A stretch of DNA of 27,065 nucleotides from Clostridia bacterium. Lineage in GTDB: Bacteria; Bacillota; Clostridia; Oscillospirales; CAG-272. Shown piece by piece: positions 7,832 to 16,435 of this stretch. The stretch lies in assembly GCA_017629395.1 (NCBI GenBank), contig JAGBXH010000379.1, forward strand, positions 1-27,065, written 5' to 3'. The notes under the pieces were generated by a model. The model had not been told where the DNA came from. It did no database searches and saw nothing but the letters and a program-made list of their open reading frames with translations. How positions within the stretch are numbered: position 1 is the stretch's first letter; the number at the start of each line of letters is the position of its first letter. The translations under genes and the position numbers were made by a program.

Positions 7832-8656
7832 ATGAAAAACGTAGCACTTGGGCAGTATTATCCTGCTCGGTCGCCTTTGCATAAATTGGATCCGCGCATT
7901 AAGCTGATTTTGGCGATGCTGTATATCGTTGCAGCGTTTTTGTGTAAAAATCTGTTGGGATTCGGCTTGTTGATCACCTCGGCTCTGCTGCTGATCTTCA
8001 TCAGCCGAGTTCCGCTCAAGACCGTGCTTCGCAGTCTGCGCCTGATCGTGTTCGTATTGCTTTTTACGGTTGCAATCAATATTTTTATGACCAAGGACGC
8101 AGATACCGATCCGCTCTTTTCCTATTGGATATTTGAGATCTACACCAAGGGCCTGTACAGTGCATTATTTATTGCAATCAGGATCCTTTGTATGATCATA
8201 GGGACGTGTATGCTGCTGACGTACACGACAACACCGATTGCGCTGACGGACGCGCTGGAGCGTTTGCTTTCGCCCTTACGTTATATAAAGCTGCCTGTTC
8301 ACGAATTTTCCATGATGATGTCTATTGCACTTCGCTTTATCCCCACGATCATGGAGGAGGCGGAAAAGATCATGGCAGCGCAAAAGGCGAGAGGCGCAGG
8401 CTTTACCGAGGGAAATCTGATCAAACGCATCAAATCACTTATCCCCATTCTGATCCCGCTTTTTGCCTCGGTGTTCAGAAGAGCCTTTGAGCTGGCGACC
8501 GCCATGACCTGCCGCTGCTATCGCGGCGGTGACGGCAGAACGCGTATGACCTCAATGCGTCTGCGAGCTTATGACGTGGTCATGTGTATTTTGTCAATCG
8601 CATTTCTTGCGGGTATCGTATCCTGCAACTATTGGGGTATAGGTTATACGCTTTGA
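7832..8656 (+). CDS. ecfT: ECF transporter transmembrane scaffold EcfT
   Basis: EcfT is the membrane subunit that couples the two ATPases to exchangeable substrate-binding S components. The 274-residue product has the family-type N-terminus (GQYYPARSPLHKLDPRIKL), about five membrane helices (roughly 25-57, 70-86, 108-132, 202-215, 248-266), and two coupling-helix motifs: AQKARGAGF (183-191) and AMTCRCYRGG (224-233). The ATG follows AAAGGAAT. No S component is encoded in the window, so this is the shared-module (group II) arrangement and the substrates must be set elsewhere. Confidence 0.95.
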   Translation: MKNVALGQYYPARSPLHKLDPRIKLILAMLYIVAAFLCKNLLGFGLLITSALLLIFISRVPLKTVLRSLRLIVFVLLFTVAINIFMTKDADTDPLFSYWIFEIYTKGLYSALFIAIRILCMIIGTCMLLTYTTTPIALTDALERLLSPLRYIKLPVHEFSMMMSIALRFIPTIMEEAEKIMAAQKARGAGFTEGNLIKRIKSLIPILIPLFASVFRRAFELATAMTCRCYRGGDGRTRMTSMRLRAYDVVMCILSIAFLAGIVSCNYWGIGYTL

Positions 8657-8683
8657 TTTTAGTAAATGATTTGGAGGAGAGCC

Positions 8684-9466
8684 ATGAAGCTGTTTTTGCG
8701 CTTATCATATCTGGGAACTGCATATAACGGCTATCAGGTGCAGGGCGATCAGCCGACGGTACAGCGTGAATTGACGCGTGCTTGTGCTGAGCTGTTTGGG
8801 CAGCGGTGCGACATTGTTGGCTGTAGCAGGACGGACAGCGGCGTACATGCCAATATGTTTTGCGTTACGGTTGCCAAGAAAGGCAGCGATGAGCTGCAGA
8901 CCTCCATTCCCGAATACCGCATTCCGCTTGCGCTCAATGCGCATTTGCCGGAGGATATTTCCGTTGCGGACGCTTGCTTTGTATCAGGAGAATTTCACCC
9001 CAGATACGACGTAAAATATAAGGAATACATCTATCGCATTTATAATTCGCCCACGCGCAGCCCGTTTGAGCGTGACCGTGCATGGCATTACCCTAAGCAC
9101 CTTGATGATGCTGCTTTGGCGAATATGCAAAGGGCGGCGCAGCTTTATTGCGGCACGCATGATTTTACTTCGTTCATGGCGCAAGGGGCGACTGTAGCGC
9201 ATGCCGTGCGTACCGTTACGCATGCAAGCGTTTGCAGAAACGGAGACGTCATAGAATTCCGCGTGGCAGCCGACGGCTTTTTGTACAACATGGTCCGTAT
9301 TATGACCGGTACGCTTATCGCGGTAGCCGAGGGCAAGATTGGCTGTCAGCAAATTCCGGATATCATTGCTGCCAAAGATCGCAGTCGTGCGGGAATGACC
9401 GCGCCTGCACACGGACTTTATCTGAATTCGGTTGTATACGAGAACATTCCTAAGGAGACGCTATGA
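8684..9466 (+). CDS. truA: tRNA pseudouridine(38-40) synthase TruA
   Basis: TruA isomerises uridines 38-40 in the anticodon arm of tRNAs. The 260-residue product shows the N-terminal LSYLGTAYNGYQVQ segment, the catalytic Asp in CSRTDSGVHA (D51), the YKEYIYRIYN strand, and the C-terminal FLYNMVRIMTGTL motif. An in-frame ATG at 8666 would add six residues, but GGAGGAG lies properly spaced before the ATG at 8684. Downstream of EcfA/T genes is a common place for truA in Firmicutes. Its stop overlaps the next start (ATGA), suggesting translational coupling. Confidence 0.96.
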   Translation: MKLFLRLSYLGTAYNGYQVQGDQPTVQRELTRACAELFGQRCDIVGCSRTDSGVHANMFCVTVAKKGSDELQTSIPEYRIPLALNAHLPEDISVADACFVSGEFHPRYDVKYKEYIYRIYNSPTRSPFERDRAWHYPKHLDDAALANMQRAAQLYCGTHDFTSFMAQGATVAHAVRTVTHASVCRNGDVIEFRVAADGFLYNMVRIMTGTLIAVAEGKIGCQQIPDIIAAKDRSRAGMTAPAHGLYLNSVVYENIPKETL

Positions 9467-10704
9467 AGAGATGGCAATTCGGCCGCAAGGCCTCGTCCGA
9501 TGCGGTTGCGCAAAAGGAGCAGATCGATCTGCAAAGCCCGCGTAACGCGTATTACGACACCGTTTCCAATATTTATCACTCGCTGTTTTTGATTTTTCTG
9601 GCAGCGCTTTTGGTGTTTGCCTGCGTTTCCGTGCTTTGCAATCTGGAGCTTTTCACATATGAAAACTTTTATTATCTTGCCAAGGATATCGGTGCTGCGT
9701 CCGATCTGCTTTCGGGTACGGGAAACATCATCAATTATGAAACCTCGGTGCGCAATCAATCCTTTACTCTGTATCGCGGCGGACTGGCTGTAGGCGGGGA
9801 TTCGGGCTTGCAGCTCTTTACCGCGACAGGCAGGGAAACGCTGAATACTTCCCACGATTACGTTCAGCCCGTGCTGCATGGATCGCAGCGCTACTTGCTG
9901 GTCTACGATATCGGCGAAAAACGCTACTCTGTGTATAACTCGTTTGTCTGCGTGCATCATGAGGAAACGGATTATCCGATTTTTGCGGGCGCGACCTCTG
10001 ATTCGGGATACTATGCCGTCGTCAGCGAAAGCTACGAGCACAAGGGCGTTGTCAGCTTGTATAACGATCGCTTTGAGCTTGTGAACCGATACAACCGAAC
10101 CGAGATGGTGACCTGCACCGCAATCAATCAATCGGGAACCCGCGTTGCCTTTGCAACTGCGCAAATGCACAACGGTGCCTATACCTCTACCTTGGTCATT
10201 GCCGTTCCGGGCAGTGCCGAGACCAACGTGGAGATGCAATTTGACGGCTTGTTTGCCTACAGCGTTTCTTTTATTGATCAGCACAGGCTGCTTATTGTCG
10301 GAGATACGGCGGCGTATATCGTGTCCGTGGATGACGGCACGAATATTTGCTCGATTCCATATGCGGGAATGCAGCTTTCTTACGCCCATTGTGATCAGAG
10401 CTATACGGCATTGCTGTTTTCGATCAATCCCGTGACCGATTCACAGCGTCTGATCATTGTGGATAAAAATGGCAAACTGCTTGCGGATTTTTCCTTTGAA
10501 GCGGGCATCTCTCAGCTTTGCGTACAAAATGACTACGTATTTTTGTTGACGGAAAGCGGGATCGCGCGTATTGAGCCGCAATCCTCTGAGTATGATTTTA
10601 TCAAATGTACGACGCAGGGCAAAACGCTTTTGATCCGGGATGGAGACGAGGTGCTCTTGTGCGGAGGACAGAGTGCGGTCTATTATCGATTTGAATCACG
10701 CTGA
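9463..10704 (+). CDS. Membrane-anchored protein with a probable beta-propeller ectodomain (DUF5711-like)
   Basis: I do not recognise a function. The 413-residue protein has a basic N-terminus of about 40 residues, one strongly hydrophobic helix (about 41-61) and a long C-terminal region predicted outside the membrane (type II topology by the positive-inside rule). That region is rich in beta-strand-like segments with recurring patterns such as LYRGGLAVGG, GYYAVVSES and GTRVAFATA, suggesting a WD/PQQ-like propeller. It resembles what I recall of DUF5711 proteins in Clostridia, but this is family-level memory only. It overlaps truA by 4 bases and precedes the ClpE-like gene by 39 bases. Confidence 0.7.
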   Translation: MKRWQFGRKASSDAVAQKEQIDLQSPRNAYYDTVSNIYHSLFLIFLAALLVFACVSVLCNLELFTYENFYYLAKDIGAASDLLSGTGNIINYETSVRNQSFTLYRGGLAVGGDSGLQLFTATGRETLNTSHDYVQPVLHGSQRYLLVYDIGEKRYSVYNSFVCVHHEETDYPIFAGATSDSGYYAVVSESYEHKGVVSLYNDRFELVNRYNRTEMVTCTAINQSGTRVAFATAQMHNGAYTSTLVIAVPGSAETNVEMQFDGLFAYSVSFIDQHRLLIVGDTAAYIVSVDDGTNICSIPYAGMQLSYAHCDQSYTALLFSINPVTDSQRLIIVDKNGKLLADFSFEAGISQLCVQNDYVFLLTESGIARIEPQSSEYDFIKCTTQGKTLLIRDGDEVLLCGGQSAVYYRFESR

Positions 10705-10743
10705 ATTTATATATTTACCACAGTGAAGGAGGAGTTACGTTAA

Positions 10744-13080
10744 ATGGTCATGTGTTCCAATTGCCACAAGCGTGTGGCGGTGATCTTTGTAACGAAATAC
10801 GAAAATGAAAAAAAGGTCAGTAAGGGCCTTTGCATAAAATGTGCGAAAGAAATGGGAATTCCCATGGAGAATATGCTCGGAGATCTTTCCGGCCAGCTCG
10901 GCATTTCCCCGGATCAGCTGGAGGATATGGAGAATGAGCTTAACAACATGTTCCAGAACAGTCAGCTGCCCTCGGAAATGGACGATAACGAGGATGGCGG
11001 AGCACCGGCGATCGACCTGCCTAAGCTGTTTGGTCAGGGCGATCGTGAGGACGATGCAAACGACGGGCATGACGTGATTCCCGTTTCCTCGGATGGCGAA
11101 AAAAAGGATAAAAAGAAGCAGAAAAAGAACGAGAAGAAAAAGGGCTCGGATTATAAATTCCTCAATACCTACTGCCGCCATCTGACGGAGCATGCAAGGC
11201 AGGCAAGACTTGACAGCATTGTGGGCAGACATACAGAGCTTGCACGCGTCATCCAGATCCTTTGTCGCAGACAAAAGAATAATCCCTGCCTGATCGGTGA
11301 GCCCGGCGTCGGTAAAACAGCCATCGCGGAGGCACTTGCGCTGCGTATTGCAAGCGGTAACGTGCCGTATAAGCTCAAGAATAAGGAGCTTTACCAGGTG
11401 GATCTGACTGCGCTGGTTGCAGGCACGCAGTTCCGCGGTCAGTTTGAGCAGAGAATTCTCGGACTTTTGACCGAGGTCAAGCAAGCGGGCAACGTTATCC
11501 TTGTGATCGACGAGGTGCATAACATCGTAGGAGCCGGCGGAGGCGAGGGAAGCATCAATGCTGCCAATATTCTTAAGCCTGCACTTTCCCGCGGTGAGGT
11601 ACAGGTCATCGGCGCTACGACGCTGACCGAATACCGCAAGCACATCGAAAAGGATACTGCGCTTGAGCGTCGTTTCCAGCCCGTTACGGTTAACGAGCCG
11701 ACGGTTGAGGAATCGGTTGAAATGCTGCGCGGCATCAAGCATTATTACGAGGAATATCATAACATTACCATTCCCGAGGACGTGCTCAGACGCGCCGTCG
11801 TATTTTCCGAAAGATATATCACCGATCGCTATCTGCCCGATAAGGCAATCGATCTTTTGGATGAGGCTGCCAGCGCGCTTTCGCTCGCCAGTGCTCCGCT
11901 GAATGAATCACACGAGATTCGTGATCAGCTGCTGCTTCTCAAGGAGCAGCGCGAGGAGCTGGAGAACGCGCCTGCGGATCAGGAAAAGAATGAGCAGCTG
12001 CGTTACGAAAAGATTGCAAAGATCAAAGCAACCGAAATGCAGCTGGCGGAAAAGCTTGCGGTTCTGGAGGAGGACTGTAAAAAGGTCGTTCTTACGCCCG
12101 ACCAGCTTGCCGAGGTCATTGAGATTTGGACGGGCATTCCCGCCACTACCATTAAACGTAATGAATACGAGAAGATTGACAGCCTTAAGACAAGACTTCA
12201 GAAAAAAATTATAGGGCAGGATCATGCTGTAGAAGCTGTTGCACGTGCCATTAAGCGTAATCGAGCAGGCATTTCCTATAAGCGTAAGCCGGTATCCTTT
12301 ATTTTCGCCGGACCTACGGGCGTGGGTAAGACCGAGCTTGTCAAAACGCTTGCCGAGGATCTGTTCCAGTCTCCCGAAACGCTCATTCGTCTTGATATGT
12401 CTGAATTCATGGAAAAGCATTCCGTGTCGCGTATTATCGGCTCGCCTCCCGGCTACGTCGGATATGATGATGCGGGTCAGCTGACAGAGAAGATCAGACG
12501 CAGACCGTATTCCGTCGTACTGTTCGACGAGATAGAAAAGGCACATCCTGACGTGCTCAATATCCTTTTACAGATTCTTGACGACGGCAGAATTACGGAT
12601 GCACACGGCAAGACTGTGAATTTTGAGAACACCGTGATCGTGATGACCACAAACGCGGGCTCTAACCGCTCCTCCTCGATCATGGGCTTTTCCCAGGATG
12701 CGCAGAGCAGTGCGCAAAACAACACGGAAAAGGCTTTGGCAGAATTTTTGCGTCCCGAATTTATCAACCGTGTGGATGAGGTCATTACCTTCAGAAGTCT
12801 GAACGAGGCGGATTTTGTCAAGATCGCAGATATTATGCTTGCCCAGCTTGCAAGCGTTTTGTCCGAGCGCGGCTTTGCCTTTGAATGGACGCAGGCTGCC
12901 GCTGCCTTGATTGCCAAGGAATCCTTCTCGCAGAAATACGGTGCAAGAAATATGCGCCGCTATATTCAGAAGCACGTTGAGGATGCGCTGGCTGAGATCA
13001 TCGTTTCCGATTATATGAGTCAATATATCGCTGCAACCGTTTCGGTGCACGACGGTAAAATCAAGGTCAGCTGCCGCTGA
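10744..13080 (+). CDS. ClpE-like AAA+ unfoldase with N-terminal zinc finger
   Basis: This is a two-ring Clp/Hsp100 ATPase that unfolds proteins, probably for ClpP. The 778-residue protein lacks the usual double Clp_N domain. It opens with a CxxC...CxxC finger (C4, C7, C30, C33), as in ClpE, followed by a Gln/Asp/Glu-rich linker and a Lys-rich stretch (120-133). NBD1 has GEPGVGKT (185-192) and D256-E257. A short ClpC-type coiled coil spans about 395-442. NBD2 has GPTGVGKT (523-530) and D595-E596. A loop with MGF (647-649) sits where ClpP-binding IGF/IGL loops lie. The start follows AAGGAGGAG. No CtsR-like operator is seen upstream. ClpC is the alternative name. Confidence 0.88.
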   Translation: MVMCSNCHKRVAVIFVTKYENEKKVSKGLCIKCAKEMGIPMENMLGDLSGQLGISPDQLEDMENELNNMFQNSQLPSEMDDNEDGGAPAIDLPKLFGQGDREDDANDGHDVIPVSSDGEKKDKKKQKKNEKKKGSDYKFLNTYCRHLTEHARQARLDSIVGRHTELARVIQILCRRQKNNPCLIGEPGVGKTAIAEALALRIASGNVPYKLKNKELYQVDLTALVAGTQFRGQFEQRILGLLTEVKQAGNVILVIDEVHNIVGAGGGEGSINAANILKPALSRGEVQVIGATTLTEYRKHIEKDTALERRFQPVTVNEPTVEESVEMLRGIKHYYEEYHNITIPEDVLRRAVVFSERYITDRYLPDKAIDLLDEAASALSLASAPLNESHEIRDQLLLLKEQREELENAPADQEKNEQLRYEKIAKIKATEMQLAEKLAVLEEDCKKVVLTPDQLAEVIEIWTGIPATTIKRNEYEKIDSLKTRLQKKIIGQDHAVEAVARAIKRNRAGISYKRKPVSFIFAGPTGVGKTELVKTLAEDLFQSPETLIRLDMSEFMEKHSVSRIIGSPPGYVGYDDAGQLTEKIRRRPYSVVLFDEIEKAHPDVLNILLQILDDGRITDAHGKTVNFENTVIVMTTNAGSNRSSSIMGFSQDAQSSAQNNTEKALAEFLRPEFINRVDEVITFRSLNEADFVKIADIMLAQLASVLSERGFAFEWTQAAAALIAKESFSQKYGARNMRRYIQKHVEDALAEIIVSDYMSQYIAATVSVHDGKIKVSCR

Positions 13081-13122
13081 GCCGGCAGAATTTGACAGAT
13101 TTGAAAGAAAGGAGTGTTTTAC

Positions 13123-15852
13123 GTGGCTAACAGAAATGCATGGCATACGATGGATATTGAAAATATCTGCGCAAGGCTTGATACCAACAGTACAAAGGGA
13201 CTTGGCAGAAAACAGGCGTCGGCACGTGCAAAAAAATTGAATATCCGTCAGCCCGAGGCACTCCGACCGCTGTTTATCCCATCCTCTCAACCGTGGTATA
13301 AGGAATTGCTCAGAATGCTGCTTGACCCCATTATGCTTTTGACATTGCTGGTTGCTGCTCTCATGCTGCTTTTTACGGAGCAAGCGCTGGGCGTGGCGAT
13401 CGTGCTGATCTTGCTGTTGAACGCAGTATTCTGTGCTTTTGCAAATGCCAAGGCACGAAACGTGTGGTGTAAAATGCAGCTGTATTCCAATCCGATGATC
13501 AAGGTCATCCGAAGCGGCAAGCTGTTCGTGACGGACGCGCGAAACGTGCTTCCCGGAGACTTAGTAATATTGAGCGAGGGAGATGTGTGCCCGGCGGACG
13601 TCAGATTGGAAAAAGGGAACAGCGTACACGTGACGCAGCTTGTGATGGGCGAGACGAAAATGGAACGTCAAAGCGTACGAAAGAGCGGTGACGTTTTATA
13701 CATGCCCGGGCAGGAGGTCTTCAATCCGCATTGCGAGAATATCGTATATGCCGGATCGGTCATTGAGCAAGGCTTTGCAAGAGGTATCGTTGTCGAAACA
13801 GGCCGCTATACGTATATTGGGGCGGTAAACGGGATCGTTCCCGGAACCGAGCAGCCGCAAAAGACCGAAAGCGTTGGCTTTATCAAGCGTTATTTTTCTG
13901 TATTTTCTGCCGTGCAGGCGTGTATGATATTGCCCATGACCTTTCTCATGGCAGCCACCATGCGCTACACACTCAGCTTTGCCGAATGCTTTATGATAAC
14001 GCTTGCGCTATGCTGCACGGTCGTGGTGGAGCATCTTCTGTCGCTGATCTCTATCGCGCGTACGATCGGTATTGATGCTGCAGCATCCGAGCAGCAAAAG
14101 GAATCGGTTTGCGTGATCAAAAACAATCAGGCGATGGACAAGCTGTGTGACATGACGGATCTTTTGCTGCTTGATTCCTCTGCTATCAGCGACGGAAGAT
14201 ATCACTTGGAGTCGGTATATGCAGGCGGAAGTATTTATAATCTCTCCGAGCTGCAAAACAGTGACGTGCAGCGTTTGGTAACCGAGCTTTACCTGTACCG
14301 TACGGCAACCAGACCCTTGCAGGCATCTGAGCGTGATGCCTTGGATGCAGGGCTGGCAGCACCGATCGACGCGTTGATCAAGCACGTTGCAATTGATACC
14401 GCTGCAATAGAGCTGACAAGAGTGAGCTCTTACGTAACCTCTGATGAGGATGTCCTCGTTGTACACAACCGCCTCAACGATTGTGATCACGATATCCTGC
14501 TCTCACAAAGCGAGCGTCTGCTGCAATCCTGTACGCATATTGCACACGCCTTAGGCGATAAAGCGTTTGACGACAGCGAGCACATGGCAATGCGCACGCT
14601 TTGCAGAATTTACCGAGAATCAGGCTATCGCGTGCTCCTGATCGCCAATAGCCGAAACGGTTGCGTAACGCTTGTCGGTATGCTTGCTTTTGCCAACAGA
14701 GTGGGCTATCAATTTGATGACGCCTGCAAGCAGTTGATCGAGTCCGGCGTCAGAGTGTCTGCTTTTATGGATAATACGCCTGAGAACGTTAAGATACTGA
14801 CCGACAGCACCTTGATTCGGGATCCCGATACGGATATTCTCACCGCAGATGCTGCGCAGGACCTTGATTTGGAGCTTGGAGTTGCCTACGGCAGCTATCG
14901 TGCTTATCTCGGCTTTTCCAAGGAGCAGATCGCGCAGCTGATTGAAGGTTTGAAATCAAGAGGCGCAACCGTTGCAGCCTTTTGCGTGGATAACGAGCTG
15001 CAGTCTCTGCAGGATCTGTCGGATACCTCAATCACCTGCGATGCCATAGAATACAGATCTCCCAAGGTAGCACAATCATATTACGATAAAATGCCGGTGG
15101 ATGGCAAGTCCTTCAGCTCACGTGCTTCGCAGAATATGAGACGTCATGCGGATGTCGTATTGCGCAGAGCCGGAGAGCAGGGCGGAGGCTTGCACGGTAT
15201 ACTGACGGGACGAGCCCGCTCCTTTGCCGTCAACTATAACGTTGCCAACATCATGACGTATCTGGTCACCGTTCAATTTTTCCGCGCGGTGTTACTGATC
15301 GTGCCTGCATTGTTCGGCACGTATACCTTAACGCCTACCTCGCTGCTGATCACCGGAATATTGCTTGATGCACTGTTTGTCTGGCTGTTTGCGCTTGTAA
15401 CACCCGATCTCTCCAAGGGCGTCTCTTATCCGATCATGAGAAGACTTGAGAAACCGATCACGTATAATGCAGCTAACGTAATGGGAGCGTGCATCAGTGC
15501 GCTGCTTGTGTGGCTTTGCTTTGTCGTGCTGCAGATCCTTGGCTTGACCGATGCTGCGCAAAGCACCGCTTTGGGATTTGTTACGACGTATTTGCTGCAG
15601 GGCGTCGTGTTTGTCGTGACCTTGCGCGAGTACGCACAAAAAAAGAAAAAGGGTGTCAATACCGCTATGCTGGTAGGTGTGCTGATTTACGTTGTGACGT
15701 TCGGCGCATGCCTTGTGCTTCCTGTCTTGAGGGGGCTGACGGGCTGCACGGGACTGTCCTTGATTATCCCGGCGATAGCGGCACTTGCGTTGCTGATCTA
15801 TTATCTGACGTATCGGATTCTCAGTGCAAGCGGGTTGAATTTGCATAAATAA
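13123..15852 (+). CDS. P-type-ATPase-like membrane protein with degenerate catalytic motifs
   Basis: The 909-residue protein has the layout of P2-type (Ca2+-ATPase-like) cation pumps: a cytoplasmic N-terminus, two helices (about 68-85, 88-108), an A-domain with DARNVLPGDLVILSEGD, helices 3-4 near 255-315, P- and N-domains (about 345-690), and C-terminal helices. The catalytic motifs are altered: TGES reads MGET (175-178), the TM4 PEGL reads VEHL (302-305), DKTGT reads DSSAI (D351 kept), TGD reads FMD (548-550), GDGxND reads AGEQGGG (683-689), and no KGAPE is seen. Ordinary ion pumping is therefore doubtful. The reading frame is full-length and uninterrupted. The GTG at 13123 is chosen because AAAGGAG ends 8 bases before it; a GTG at 13114 overlaps that site. 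Confidence 0.85.
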   Translation: MANRNAWHTMDIENICARLDTNSTKGLGRKQASARAKKLNIRQPEALRPLFIPSSQPWYKELLRMLLDPIMLLTLLVAALMLLFTEQALGVAIVLILLLNAVFCAFANAKARNVWCKMQLYSNPMIKVIRSGKLFVTDARNVLPGDLVILSEGDVCPADVRLEKGNSVHVTQLVMGETKMERQSVRKSGDVLYMPGQEVFNPHCENIVYAGSVIEQGFARGIVVETGRYTYIGAVNGIVPGTEQPQKTESVGFIKRYFSVFSAVQACMILPMTFLMAATMRYTLSFAECFMITLALCCTVVVEHLLSLISIARTIGIDAAASEQQKESVCVIKNNQAMDKLCDMTDLLLLDSSAISDGRYHLESVYAGGSIYNLSELQNSDVQRLVTELYLYRTATRPLQASERDALDAGLAAPIDALIKHVAIDTAAIELTRVSSYVTSDEDVLVVHNRLNDCDHDILLSQSERLLQSCTHIAHALGDKAFDDSEHMAMRTLCRIYRESGYRVLLIANSRNGCVTLVGMLAFANRVGYQFDDACKQLIESGVRVSAFMDNTPENVKILTDSTLIRDPDTDILTADAAQDLDLELGVAYGSYRAYLGFSKEQIAQLIEGLKSRGATVAAFCVDNELQSLQDLSDTSITCDAIEYRSPKVAQSYYDKMPVDGKSFSSRASQNMRRHADVVLRRAGEQGGGLHGILTGRARSFAVNYNVANIMTYLVTVQFFRAVLLIVPALFGTYTLTPTSLLITGILLDALFVWLFALVTPDLSKGVSYPIMRRLEKPITYNAANVMGACISALLVWLCFVVLQILGLTDAAQSTALGFVTTYLLQGVVFVVTLREYAQKKKKGVNTAMLVGVLIYVVTFGACLVLPVLRGLTGCTGLSLIIPAIAALALLIYYLTYRILSASGLNLHK

Positions 15853-15919
15853 CGGTATCCCATTCATGATTTTGCTTTCCTGTACATATGATATCAAGGA
15901 TCAAGGGAAAGGAGAATAC

Positions 15920-16222
15920 ATGATGAGGGCATACAGCTTTGCGGAATTATCGCAAAAGGAAGTCATAAACCTCTGTACGGGGGAAAAGATGGGAAGGATA
16001 TGCGATATTGAGATCAGCGCAAAGGATCATACCGTGATCTCAATTGTTTTGCCCGGGCAGGGAAGTTTGCTGGGGCTGGGAAAGTCAACGGAAACCGTTA
16101 TCCCTTGGTGCAAAATTGAATGCGTTGGCGAGGATACGGTGCTGATCAAGCTGAGTGCAGAGGAGCAATCTGCCTGCTGTGTCCCCAAACGCAAGATGAA
16201 GCATCGATTGTTCGGGGGATAA
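15920..16222 (+). CDS. PRC-barrel protein, YlmC/YmxH family
   Basis: This 100-residue single-domain PRC-barrel protein resembles the YlmC/YmxH family, annotated as sporulation-associated in Firmicutes but without a defined biochemical role. Visible are the opening RAYSFAELSQKEVINLCTGE, the GRICDIEI strand, an IVLPGQGS turn and the VIPWCKIECVGEDTVLIKL end, all typical of the family. The frame is open further upstream, but GGAG lies 5 bases before the first of two adjacent ATGs (15920, 15923); either could be used. It has an extra Cys pair and a basic tail (KRKMKHRLFGG). It is the last gene before the rpsB promoter. Confidence 0.85.
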   Translation: MMRAYSFAELSQKEVINLCTGEKMGRICDIEISAKDHTVISIVLPGQGSLLGLGKSTETVIPWCKIECVGEDTVLIKLSAEEQSACCVPKRKMKHRLFGG

Positions 16223-16255
16223 TTGTAAACTATTTGTAAACAATCATTTTCGCTA

Positions 16256-16284
16256 TTGCATATCCGTAACACTTATGATATAAT
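16256..16284 (+). promoter_or_regulatory. Promoter for rpsB-tsf
   Basis: TTGCAT (16256-16261), a 17-base spacer and TATAAT (16279-16284), with an extended -10 TG at 16276-16277, form a strong housekeeping promoter. The start site is expected near 16291, giving a leader of about 145 nt. Confidence 0.85.
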
Positions 16285-16290
16285 ATACGC

Positions 16291-16435
16291 CGTTGTGTCG
16301 GGCGACCGACATAATAATATAAAATACACACACAGGGAAGGCAGGGTACTACCGGTGTTTTCCGTAGCAATAAAAGCTCGGGAAATTGATGCGTACCGAA
16401 CGACTCTGTGGTGGGAAAACCGAAGGAGGACTAAT
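16291..16435 (+). promoter_or_regulatory. Long structured 5' leader of rpsB
   Basis: The leader is unusually long for a ribosomal protein gene here. At 16296-16311 a 6-bp stem (TGTCGG / CCGACA) closes a GCGA tetraloop of the GNRA class. Further on, GTTTTCC (16357-16363) is complementary to GGAAAAC (16414-16420); adding the flanking CGG/CCG gives about 9 bp with a 2-base bulge, ending just before the AAGGAGGA ribosome binding site (16423-16430). This would suit autogenous control by S2, as is known for ribosomal leaders in general; that is inference. Confidence 0.5.

Noticed and set aside
9418..10389. 323-codon minus-strand open frame opposite the DUF5711-like gene
   Set aside because: Fully antisense to a gene with a coupled start and sensible membrane topology; no ribosome binding site or family resemblance.
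10660..10743. CtsR operator upstream of the ClpE-like gene
   Set aside because: Clp genes in Firmicutes often carry a GGTCAAA direct repeat, but no such heptads were seen before this gene.
10735..11760. 341-codon minus-strand open frame opposite the ClpE-like gene
   Set aside because: Antisense to the zinc finger and NBD1 of a clear Clp ATPase; a codon-bias shadow.
13123..15852. Treating the degenerate P-type ATPase homologue as a pseudogene
   Set aside because: The frame is uninterrupted with a normal ribosome binding site and full family length, and motif-flanking regions remain recognisable; decay would normally bring stops or frameshifts.
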